Source of the DNA: an uncultured Bacteroidales bacterium
GTDB lineage: Bacteria; Bacteroidota; Bacteroidia; Bacteroidales; UBA932
Direction: 5' to 3'
NCBI GenBank assembly: GCA_905234775.1
Contig: CAJOJC010000011.1
Span: 40,006-45,874, forward strand
Length of the DNA stretch: 5,869 nt
Shown: positions 1 to 5,869 of the stretch, piece after piece
Layout of the letters: each line of letters opens with the position of its first letter
Position numbering within the stretch: the first letter of the stretch is position 1
Notes under the pieces: generated by a model
Seen by the model: the letters and a program-made list of their open reading frames with translations, nothing else
Database searches by the model: none
Told to the model about the DNA's origin: nothing
Made by a program: the position numbers and the translations under genes

Positions 1-1134
1 CATGAATCCGCTGTTCAAACCGGGGCTCGCGACCAGGTACTTGGGCAGCCCGCGAAGGCCGTGGATCAGCTGGTAGGTACGGCGCTCGGAAATCGAAGCC
101 AGCTCGCTCATGGCGATAGCCAGCGTGTCCATCGGAATCGCGATCGGCTCGCCGTGGAAATTGCCGGCCGAGATGATCATGTCCTCGTCCGGGAAGATAT
201 TCGGGTTGTCGGTCGCGGAGTTGATTTCGTTCTCGATTACCGATTTTACATACAGGATGTTGTCCTTGACCGCGCCATGGACCTGGGGAATACAGCGGAA
301 GCTGTACGGATCCTGGACATGCTCCTTCGGGCGGCGGATAAGCTCGCTGCCTTCGAGCGTCTCGACGAAGCGCTTGCCGGTCAGGATCTGGCCGACGTGC
401 GGTCTTAACTGGTGAGTCAGCGGCAGGAACGGCTCGATCCGCCCGTCGTAGGCGTCGAGCGACATGGCCCCGATAAGGTCTGCCCAGCGCGAAAGCCGCA
501 TGCTCTTAAGGATAGCCCAGACGGCATGGGCGCTCATAAACTGAGTGCCGTTGAGCAGGGCGAGGCCTTCCTTCGACTGGAGGGTAATCGGCTCCCAACC
601 CTTCTCGGCCCACACTTCGGAAGACGGGCGGACGCGGCCCTTGTAGAGGACTTCGCCCAGGCCGATTAGCGGCAGGCTGAGGTGAGCCAGCGGAGCAAGG
701 TCGCCGGATGCGCCGAGCGAGCCCTGCTGGTACACGACCGGCAGCACGTCTTCGTTGAACATGTCGATGAGCCGCTGCAGAGTCGCGAGCTGAACGCCGG
801 AGTGTCCGTACGACAGGCTCTGCGCCTTCAGGAAGAGCATCAGTTTCACGATCTCCGGGCGGACGACGGGGCCCGCTCCGCATGCGTGGGACACTACAAG
901 ATTATACTGCAGCTGCGACAGGTCTTCGGCCGGGATAGTAACGTTGTACAGCGAACCGAATCCGGTAGTAATACCATAGACCGGCTCCGGATTCTCCATC
1001 TTGGAGTCCAGATACCTGCGACATTTCACCACCGCGTCAATTGACTCCTGCGACAGCGCTATCTGAGCGTGCGAATCGATAATCTCCTTAAGCTTTTCCA
1101 GCGTCAGGCGTTCCTTTGAAATATAATGTATCAT
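1..1134 (-). CDS. hutH: Histidine ammonia-lyase (histidase), C-terminus cut by window edge
   Basis: This enzyme removes ammonia from L-histidine without a reductant, giving trans-urocanate, the first step of histidine degradation in the cytoplasm. The window holds 378 codons from ATG at 1134 to the edge; family members are about 500 residues, so roughly 120 are missing. The A142-S143-G144 triad inside GSLGASGDLAPLAH forms the MIO electrophile. Y53 (in VYGITTGFG), H83 (in VSHACGAG), N195 (in LLNGTQ), Y277/R280 (in DPYSFRC) and F327 (in GNFHGEP) match the catalytic set known from Pseudomonas putida histidase. The first four fall at the same residue numbers, which supports this start. H83, and hutU lying next to it, favour histidase over tyrosine or phenylalanine ammonia-lyase. 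The start lies 9 bases after the hutU stop, so the two are probably co-transcribed. I see no Shine-Dalgarno and no frame break. The expected substrate-binding glutamate near residue 414 lies outside the window. Confidence 0.96.
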   Translation of the reverse strand, partial: MIHYISKERLTLEKLKEIIDSHAQIALSQESIDAVVKCRRYLDSKMENPEPVYGITTGFGSLYNVTIPAEDLSQLQYNLVVSHACGAGPVVRPEIVKLMLFLKAQSLSYGHSGVQLATLQRLIDMFNEDVLPVVYQQGSLGASGDLAPLAHLSLPLIGLGEVLYKGRVRPSSEVWAEKGWEPITLQSKEGLALLNGTQFMSAHAVWAILKSMRLSRWADLIGAMSLDAYDGRIEPFLPLTHQLRPHVGQILTGKRFVETLEGSELIRRPKEHVQDPYSFRCIPQVHGAVKDNILYVKSVIENEINSATDNPNIFPDEDMIISAGNFHGEPIAIPMDTLAIAMSELASISERRTYQLIHGLRGLPKYLVASPGLNSGFM

Positions 1135-1149
1135 AATACTTGATTAATC

Positions 1150-1178
1150 AGATTCCTTCGCTTCGCTCGGAATGACAC
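1150..1178 (-). repeat. Interspersed repeat unit (GAGCGAAGCGAAGGAATC type) forming the hutU 3' end
   Basis: The minus strand reads GTGTCATTCC followed by GAGCGAAGCGAAGGAATC, a sequence I recognise as a very common dispersed repeat in Bacteroidota and some other phyla, often mistranslated as VIPSEAKES or HSERSEES. It has a short inverted repeat, ATTCC (1152-1156) and GGAAT (1169-1173), around the direct repeat TTCGC-TTCGC. In the hutU frame it supplies V-I-P-S-E-A-K-E-S; one further codon (GAT) and the TAA follow. The partner half often seen beside it (encoding HFVQNDK-like peptides) is absent here, so this looks like a single unit. Confidence 0.75.
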
Positions 1179-1665
1179 TTCGTATCAACGACTCGTCGGC
1201 CTCATTGGGCAGCGTTATCTTCAGTTCGGGCGTGCGGGCCATCTCGCGCTCTGCGGCGAAGCGGGCGGCGGAGTTGCGGGCCCAGCTGCGGCGCGCGATT
1301 CCGTTGTTGACGTCCCAGAACAGCATCTCGCGGATGTGGCGGTCGGAATCGGCGCTTCCGTCGATGACCATTCCGAAGCCGCCGTTAATTACCTCGCCCC
1401 AGCCGACTCCGCCTCCGTTGTGGATCGAAACCCACGTAGCGCCGCGGAATCCGTCGCCGATGACGTTTTGAACCGCCATGTCGGCCGTGAAGCGGGAACC
1501 GTCGTAGATATTGGAGGTCTCACGGAAGGGCGAATCCGTTCCGGAGACGTCGTGGTGGTCGCGGCCGAGGACTACCGGGCCCTTGAGCCGGCCGTCGCGG
1601 ATTGCCTCGTTGAAGGCGAGCGCTATCTCCGTTCGGCCCTGGCAGTCGGCGTAGAGGATTCGGGC

Positions 1666-1673
1666 CTGCGCGG
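1666..1673 (-). other. Frameshift/deletion junction in hutU
   Basis: On the minus strand the first frame reads ...HWIEEAGR, ending with CGC at 1672-1670. The well-conserved QARILYAD begins with CAG at 1668-1666, leaving a single G at 1669 between them. As I recall the long-form family, about seven residues of the type N-x-L-V-V-G-S lie between these two blocks. Their absence, with one G left, fits a 20-base deletion rather than a one-base sequencing slip. The lost block is the counterpart of the urocanase signature region. The palindrome GGCCGGCC lies beside the junction at 1672-1679. The missing residues are inferred from memory of homologues, not from an alignment. Confidence 0.75.
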
Positions 1674-2431
1674 CCGGCCTCCTCGATCCAGTGGATATTG
1701 TCGCGCATCTGGCCTGCAATCTCTTCGGGAGCATCGGCGGCTATTCGGCCGAGCACCTCCATGGCCAGTTTGTCTGTCAGTGCAAGGTCGGCCGGATCTT
1801 CGCTGAGACACACCCAGCGGAACGGGCCGAACCCGTAGTCGAAGTACATCGGGCCCATGATATCCTGGACGTAGGACGGATAGCGGAACGAGCCGTCTTC
1901 GCGAAGGACGTCGGCGCCCGCGCGGCTGCTTTCAAGCAGGAAGGCGTTGCCATAATCGAAGAAGTACATTCCCCCGGCGGCAAGGCGGTTGATAGCGGCA
2001 ACATGGCGCCTGAGCGATGCCTGAACTGCCTCCTTGAAGCGCGCGGGCTCTTCGGCCATCATGCGCTTGCTCTCTTCGAGGCTGTAGCCCACCGGATAAT
2101 ATCCGCCGGCCCACGGGTTGTGGAGCGAGGTCTGGTCCGAGCCGAGATCGACGTGGACGCCTTCGTCTGCGAGGCGCTCCCATAGGTCAACGACATTGCC
2201 TACGTACGCGAGCGAGACCACCTCTTTCGCGGCGACGGCCTTTCGGATGCGGGGAATCAGTTCGTCCAGCGAGTCGTGGAGTTCGTCGACCCAGCCCTGG
2301 TCATAGCGCTTGCGCGCCGCGAGGGGATTGATTTCGGCCGTGACCGAGACAACCCCGGCGATGTTGCCCGCCTTCGGCTGAGCACCGCTCATGCCGCCCA
2401 AGCCGGCGGTTACGAAAAGCAGTTGACGATA

Positions 2432-2458
2432 GTCACCCCCGACCTGATCGGGGGTCTT
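2432..2458 (-). repeat. Palindromic interspersed repeat inside the hutU reading frame
   Basis: A perfect 8-base inverted repeat, ACCCCCGA (2435-2442) and TCGGGGGT (2448-2455), encloses a 5-base loop. In the hutU frame the element encodes K235-T-P-D-Q-V-G-G-D243; on the plus strand it reads VTPDLIGGL. Peptides of the KTPDQV and TPDLI types are, to my knowledge, hallmarks of a short dispersed GC-rich palindrome that turns up in and between genes of many bacteria. It lies between ARKVLS and YRQLLFVTAGLGG, just before the strand leading into the glycine-rich NAD-binding segment, where homologues I recall have a shorter loop. It is in frame and creates no stop. Only one copy lies in this window, so its status as a genomic repeat rests on recognition. 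Confidence 0.7.
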
Positions 2459-3164
2459 AGATAGCACTTTCCTCGCGGCGTTCATGACGGTGATCGTGGT
2501 GCCGTGGACGATGCCCTGAGGGCCTATGTACATGTATGATCCGGCGGTCATCTGGCCGTACTGCGAGACTCCGAGGGCGTTGAAACGCTCCCAGTCGTCG
2601 GGCTTCGAGTAATTGGGGATGACCATACCGTTTGTCACCACCACCCTCGGCGCATCTTTATGAGAAGGGAAGAGCCCGAGCGGATGACCGGAATACATGA
2701 CGAGCGTCTGTTCGTCGGTCATGGTCGCCAGATACTGCATCACCAACCGGTACTGAGCCCAGTTCTGGAAGATTGCACCGTTCCCGCCGTAGATAATCAG
2801 TTCGTGCGGGTGCTGGGCTACCCTCGGATCGAGGTTATTCTGGATCATGGCCATGATGCCGGCGGCCTGCCTGCTCCGAGCGGGGTACTCGTCCACCGGC
2901 CGGGCGTACATTTCGTAGCTCGGGCGGAAACGGTACATGTAAATACGTCCGTAGTTCTTCAGCTCCTCGGCAAACTCTTTTGCGAGCAGTGCGTGATGTT
3001 TTTCGGGGAAGTAGCGGAGGGCATTCTTTATAGCCAGTACCTTTTCCTGTTTTGTGAGAATATCCTTGCGTTTAGGCGCGTGGTTTACGCTCTGATCGTA
3101 GGGTTTAGGCTCCGGAAGAATGTCCGGAATGCCTTGAAGTATTTCTTCTTTAAAAGTCATAGTG

Positions 3165-3608
3165 TTATAGCAGTTCGGCGATTTGTTCGAGGTATTCGCG
3201 GTCTGTTTCGTCGAAGGTTCCTATTGAGCGGGAGTCTATGTCCAAAACCGCCACGATCTCCGATCCGCGGCGTATCGGGACTACTATCTCGCTGCGGGAT
3301 TCGGAGGAGCAGGCTATGTGGCCGGGGAACTGTTCTACATCGGGGACGATAATCGTCCTTCCCTCTTTCCAGGCCGTTCCACACACTCCGCGCCCGAAGG
3401 GGATACGGGTACAGGCGATAGGGCCCTGGAAAGGTCCGAGTATCAGTTCGGAGCCGTCGACCCGGTAGAAGCCGGTCCACCAAAAGCCCATCTCTACATG
3501 GATCAGGGCGGAAAGGTTAGCCATACGGGCGATAGTGTCCGACTCCCCTTCCATCAGGGCTTCGCATTGCTTTACCAGAAGCTTGTATTTTTCTTCCTTT
3601 GCCGCCAT
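3165..3608 (-). CDS. msrC: Free methionine-(R)-sulfoxide reductase, GAF fold (fRMsr)
   Basis: This single-domain cytoplasmic GAF protein reduces free methionine-R-sulfoxide to methionine with thioredoxin-type electron donors, as part of oxidative damage repair. It is 147 residues long, slightly shorter than the E. coli YebR/MsrC type. The signature is clear: LGPFQGPIACTRIPFGRGVCGTA (58-79), then VPDVEQFPGHIAC (88-100), SRSEIVVPI (104-112) and AVLDIDS (120-126). The three redox cysteines are C66, C76 and C100, with the same 10- and 24-residue spacing as C84/C94/C118 in E. coli. WTGFY (44-48) is also typical. With all three cysteines present it should be an enzyme rather than a cyclic-nucleotide sensor. 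The ATG at 3608 is preceded by a TAACTTTG box and no Shine-Dalgarno. It stops 4 bases before hutU, so it is probably co-transcribed with the histidine genes although it belongs to no hut step. Confidence 0.93.
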   Translation of the reverse strand: MAAKEEKYKLLVKQCEALMEGESDTIARMANLSALIHVEMGFWWTGFYRVDGSELILGPFQGPIACTRIPFGRGVCGTAWKEGRTIIVPDVEQFPGHIACSSESRSEIVVPIRRGSEIVAVLDIDSRSIGTFDETDREYLEQIAELL

Positions 3609-3612
3609 ATTA

Positions 3613-3620
3613 CAAAGTTA
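3613..3620 (-). promoter_or_regulatory. Possible Bacteroidota -7 promoter box (TAACTTTG)
   Basis: The 15-base AT-rich gap between the transporter and msrC contains TAACTTTG on the minus strand, an exact match to the TAnnTTTG -7 consensus of Bacteroidota housekeeping promoters. The box ends only 4 bases before the msrC ATG, so transcription would start at or very near the start codon and give a leaderless message. I find no convincing TTG -33 element at the usual distance upstream, which lowers confidence. If real, it would let msrC-hutU-hutH be expressed apart from pbpC and the transporter. Confidence 0.35.
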
Positions 3621-3623
3621 AGA

Positions 3624-4565
3624 TTATTTTTGTTTAACCAGTTGCCAGGAGTTGAAGAGGTTGTGCCAGATCGCATAGAGGCCACCGGCAACGGAGGTTA
3701 CGGGTGTCAGGTAGTTGATTCCCAGCCAGATGATGAAGCCGGTATTCTTTTGGCCAAGGGCCTGGCCGGCTGTGACGGATTCTGAAAGTCCATAGCGGCG
3801 GGCAGCACGGCGGCCGAGGGCGAACTGCAGCAGGCAGCAGACCAGCGAGACCGCGCCGATTCCCAGCGCCACCCCGAGGCCGATTCCGCTGCCCGCCAGC
3901 GAATCCGTCGCCAGCGAAATTGACAGCATCAGGCAGATACCCCAGATGTAGAAGGCCCAGCCGGCATACCTTTCGAGCCAACGCTGGAGGCCAGGCAGCA
4001 GCCAGCGAATCAGCCATGCCGCCAGACATGGAAGTATCAAAATCGAAAACACCCTCTGAACTACGGCCCAGAAAAGCGGAAGGAAGCCCATATCCAAAGA
4101 AGGATGGACGATAGGCACCATCACCGGAATCAGAACGGAGGCCAGCGCGTTAGCGAGAACGGTATAAGTCATAATTCCCGGCAGGTCGCCGCCGAGTTTG
4201 ATAGTAATCACTCCGGCCGCGGCCGCAGTCGGACAGACGAAGCAGAGCATCGCACACTCCAGCAGAACCTTCGCTCCCGAATTACGTACCATCAGGGTAA
4301 GCGCGGCCATCAGGACGAAGAGCAGCGCCTGAATAAGAAGTACCCAGAGGTGCCAGCGATGGAAACGGAGGTCGCGCGGGGCAACCAGATTCAGCTGAAG
4401 AAACAGCATCACCGCAACCAGCACGGGCTGCACCCCTGCACAAAAAGACAGGTACCCATGTTCAACGGGCGATGCACTTAGATGGAGGGCGAGGTACACT
4501 CCCACCCCCAGGCTCATCGAGACGGGAAGCATCCAATTGCGAAGGGTATGGGAAACGCTGTTCAT
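3624..4565 (-). CDS. BASS/SBF-like (bile acid:sodium symporter family) membrane transporter
   Basis: This 313-residue inner-membrane protein has about nine or ten hydrophobic segments (roughly 12-30, 41-61, 73-93, 102-122, 130-155, 160-190, 203-222, 227-250 and 275-305). Two unwound-helix motifs resemble those of the bile acid:sodium symporter (BASS) fold: VCPTAAAAGVITIKLGGD (110-127) and TAGQALGQKNTGF (265-277), near the usual positions of the C-P-x-x-x-A-S and E-x-G-x-Q-N motifs. The C-terminal segment YLTPVTSVAGGLYAIWHNL fits the last helix. The substrate cannot be told from the sequence; family members carry bile acids, organic anions, pantoate or keto acids, usually with sodium, and the family name does not prove bile acid transport. 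The ATG overlaps the pbpC stop (ATGA), which indicates translational coupling. The stop lies 15 bases before msrC. It could equally be a divergent branch of the wider BART superfamily. Confidence 0.75.
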   Translation of the reverse strand: MNSVSHTLRNWMLPVSMSLGVGVYLALHLSASPVEHGYLSFCAGVQPVLVAVMLFLQLNLVAPRDLRFHRWHLWVLLIQALLFVLMAALTLMVRNSGAKVLLECAMLCFVCPTAAAAGVITIKLGGDLPGIMTYTVLANALASVLIPVMVPIVHPSLDMGFLPLFWAVVQRVFSILILPCLAAWLIRWLLPGLQRWLERYAGWAFYIWGICLMLSISLATDSLAGSGIGLGVALGIGAVSLVCCLLQFALGRRAARRYGLSESVTAGQALGQKNTGFIIWLGINYLTPVTSVAGGLYAIWHNLFNSWQLVKQK

Positions 4566-5869
4566 CGGATCGTGAATCTGACTGATTTTGAATTGCCGCG
4601 GCCGTCGACCACGGTTACTGTATGGCGCCCCTCTTCCGGGGCGAGGTTCATCTTATGTATAATGCGGGTCTCGCCGAGGTAAGACTGGTCGAGATGCCAA
4701 TACAAGACGGCGGTAGGGTCGCGATGGACCACATGGAAAACGGCGCCAGGGGTAGAGCCGTCCAGCTGACGAGGCAGGGTTAGCACAGCGCCCGGGTCCG
4801 GGTATAGGAATTCCATCAGTTCGTCGCTCGCAGACTGGACGACCTTATATTCCGGGTGGTAGGTCTTGTAGTACCACTCCATTCCCGGAGGCAGGCGGAA
4901 AACGCCGTCGCGGTGGTACGGACACACTTTGCTTTCGGTGGCCTTAGCCGGAAGCATCACCGTCTCCCACTGCGGGCAGTCCAGCCCTTTCAGCATACCC
5001 GAAGCCTTACAGACGTCGAGGTAAACACCGCCTTCGATGGGTTCGGTAAACCATTCGGCCGAGGCGGGCAGCAGGTTCAGGATGTCGAACATCACCGGAC
5101 CGGCGGTCTTCGCGCCGGTCATGCCCGCGACGCCGTGACCGTCGGCGTTGCCACACCATACGCCCACCGCGTAATCGGGGGTCACGCCGACTGCCCAGGC
5201 GTCGCGGTAGCCGTAGCTTGTTCCGGTCTTCCAGGCGGCCTTCCGAACCGAGCGGATGAGTTTCCAGTCAATCTCGTCCGGCCGGTTGACCTCTTTCAGC
5301 GCCTCGAAAGTGTGCCAGAGCGCGATACAGTCGCTAAGCGGGAAGGCGTCGTCATGGCCTTCGAAACTTCTCGCCATCCCAGCATAAGCAGCTGTTATAT
5401 CGCGAAGGGTCGCTTCGCCGCCGCCCAGGATGAGGGTAAGTCCGTAGTATGAGATGTCGTATTTAAAGCTGGCCATGCCCATGTCGCGCAGCAGCTGGAG
5501 GAAACGCGGCGCGCCGTAGGAGCGAAGCAGCTGGACAGCCGGAACATTGAGCGAACGAGCCAGGGCCTCGGCCGCCGGGACTGCGCCATGGAACTGAAGG
5601 TCGAAGTTTTCGGGCGTGAAGCCGCCGAGATTGAGCGGGGTATCGGGAAGCAGCGTGCGTGGGAGTATCACTCCGTCCTGGAGAGCGGCGCAATATAGGA
5701 ACGGCTTCAGGATGCTGCCGGTACTGCGGGGCGAGCGGGCGATGTCGACTTCGGACCCGGGGCGGATACGGGAGGCTGAAGAATTGCCCACATAAGCGAG
5801 GACTTCCCCGCTGCGAATGTCCATCACGACCGCGGCCAGATCGGCGGCGCCCCTGAGATTCAGGTCGTT
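4562..5869 (-). CDS. pbpC: Penicillin-binding protein 1C, transpeptidase and C-terminal domains (N-terminus outside window)
   Basis: This class A penicillin-binding protein acts on peptidoglycan in the periplasm. The frame stays open to the window edge, giving 435 codons; with family length near 770-800 residues, the signal anchor and glycosyltransferase domain are missing. The first methionine-like codon, GTG at 5827, is not the start, because NDLNLRGAADLAAVV upstream continues the domain in frame. Transpeptidase motifs are present: the SxxK motif S-I-L-K within RSTGSILKPF (catalytic serine codon 5716-5714), SLN (5554-5546), and KTGTS (K-T-G codons 5230-5222). The text GGFTPENFDLQFHG and EALARSLNVPAVQLL is typical of PBP1C rather than 1A or 1B. 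After VCPYHRDGVFRLPPGMEWYY comes a PBP1C C-terminal domain (BiPBP_C type), with MEFLYPDPGAVLTLPRQLDG, VLYWHLDQSYLGET and the ending VTVVDGRGNSKSVRFTIR. In many bacteria pbpC follows an alpha-2-macroglobulin gene; that would lie beyond the right edge. No defects are visible. Confidence 0.95.
   Translation of the reverse strand, partial: NDLNLRGAADLAAVVMDIRSGEVLAYVGNSSASRIRPGSEVDIARSPRSTGSILKPFLYCAALQDGVILPRTLLPDTPLNLGGFTPENFDLQFHGAVPAAEALARSLNVPAVQLLRSYGAPRFLQLLRDMGMASFKYDISYYGLTLILGGGEATLRDITAAYAGMARSFEGHDDAFPLSDCIALWHTFEALKEVNRPDEIDWKLIRSVRKAAWKTGTSYGYRDAWAVGVTPDYAVGVWCGNADGHGVAGMTGAKTAGPVMFDILNLLPASAEWFTEPIEGGVYLDVCKASGMLKGLDCPQWETVMLPAKATESKVCPYHRDGVFRLPPGMEWYYKTYHPEYKVVQSASDELMEFLYPDPGAVLTLPRQLDGSTPGAVFHVVHRDPTAVLYWHLDQSYLGETRIIHKMNLAPEEGRHTVTVVDGRGNSKSVRFTIR

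Larger units (their letters stand above)
1144..3160 (-). pseudogene. hutU: Urocanate hydratase (urocanase), long form, frameshifted
   Basis: Urocanase adds water to urocanate with tightly bound NAD+, giving 4-imidazolone-5-propanoate; it follows HutH in the pathway. The first frame (3160 to about 1670, 497 residues) has family blocks YGGNGAIFQNWAQY (124-137), MYSGHPLGLFPS (155-166), the glycine-rich VTAGLGGMSGAQPKA (250-264) and MGPMYFDYGFGPFRW (435-449). The rest (QARILYAD, GRDHHDVSGTDSPFRETSNIYDG, HNGGGVGWGEVINGGFG) is read in another frame from 1668 to the TAA at 1146-1144. Without repair, the first frame runs on through unrelated residues to 1520, giving a 546-residue product without the real C-terminal domain. 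The gene is 2017 bases, not a multiple of three; adding 20 gives 679 codons, close to the usual length of the long class. The start is 4 bases after the preceding stop. Two repeat units lie inside the reading frame (2432-2458 and 1150-1178). It could be a true pseudogene or an assembly error in an intact gene; the identity itself is secure. Confidence 0.93.

Noticed and set aside
1141..1150. Palindrome TGATTAATCA between hutU and hutH as an operator
   Set aside because: It is a perfect 10-base palindrome but overlaps the hutU stop, is short and AT-rich, has no second copy or promoter near it, and lies within an apparent operon.
1660..1690. Programmed ribosomal frameshift in hutU
   Set aside because: A +1 shift would join the frames, but there is no recognisable slippery site, and the product would still lack about seven conserved residues. 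A deletion explains more.
2435..2455. GC-rich hairpin as a rho-independent terminator
   Set aside because: It lies inside the hutU frame, and no run of T follows the stem on either strand.
2660..3352. Plus-strand open frame of 230 codons opposite hutU and msrC
   Set aside because: It runs antisense to two genes with clear conserved motifs, shows no recognisable domain itself, and is typical of spurious frames in GC-rich DNA. The same holds for the other long plus-strand frames at 3318-3785, 1336-1806 and 4856-5452.
3165..3608. GAF protein as a signalling sensor
   Set aside because: The three cysteines and the surrounding GPFQGPIACTRIPFGRGVCG text are those of the fRMsr enzymes, and there is no output domain.
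5822..5827. GTG/ATG at 5827-5822 as a real start of a short transpeptidase
   Set aside because: The frame continues upstream to the window edge with domain-like sequence, and PBP1C proteins carry a glycosyltransferase domain before this point.
1..5869. CRISPR array, tRNA/rRNA, transposase or new defence system
   Set aside because: The window is almost fully filled by five recognisable genes; I saw no regular repeat-spacer pattern, no tRNA-like cloverleaf and no mobile-element enzyme.

Overview
The window reads as one tightly packed transcription unit on the minus strand of a fairly GC-rich Bacteroidales-type genome. The evidence for that assignment is the long (about 670-residue) form of urocanate hydratase, the lack of clear Shine-Dalgarno sequences before the starts, one Bacteroidota-type TAnnTTTG promoter box, and protein sequences that look like that phylum. 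A high-GC Bacteroidales family such as Rikenellaceae is possible, but I cannot fix the family or genus from this sequence.

In transcription order, from high to low coordinates: (1) the C-terminal part of penicillin-binding protein 1C (pbpC; 5869 to 4562, N-terminus outside the window); (2) a BASS/SBF-like membrane transporter (4565 to 3624) that overlaps the pbpC stop by ATGA; (3) a GAF-fold free methionine-(R)-sulfoxide reductase (3608 to 3165), with a possible leaderless promoter in the short AT-rich gap before it; (4) urocanate hydratase, hutU (3160 to 1144), broken by a frameshift; (5) histidine ammonia-lyase, hutH (1134 to 1, C-terminus outside the window). Gaps between genes are 15 bases or less, so no stretch lacks genes.

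HutH and HutU are the first two steps of histidine degradation: histidine to urocanate plus ammonia, then urocanate to imidazolone propionate. The methionine sulfoxide reductase sits between this pair and the envelope genes and has no obvious metabolic link to either.

The notable part is hutU. It carries three separate anomalies. There is an apparent 20-base deletion at 1669/1670 that shifts the frame and removes the conserved segment just before QARILYAD. There is a GC-rich palindromic repeat (hairpin 2435-2455) inserted in frame, which encodes KTPDQVGGD. A second interspersed-repeat unit (1150-1178) supplies the last residues of the protein (VIPSEAKES). The other genes look intact as far as the window shows them. 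I see no RNA gene, CRISPR array, transposase or new defence-type system.
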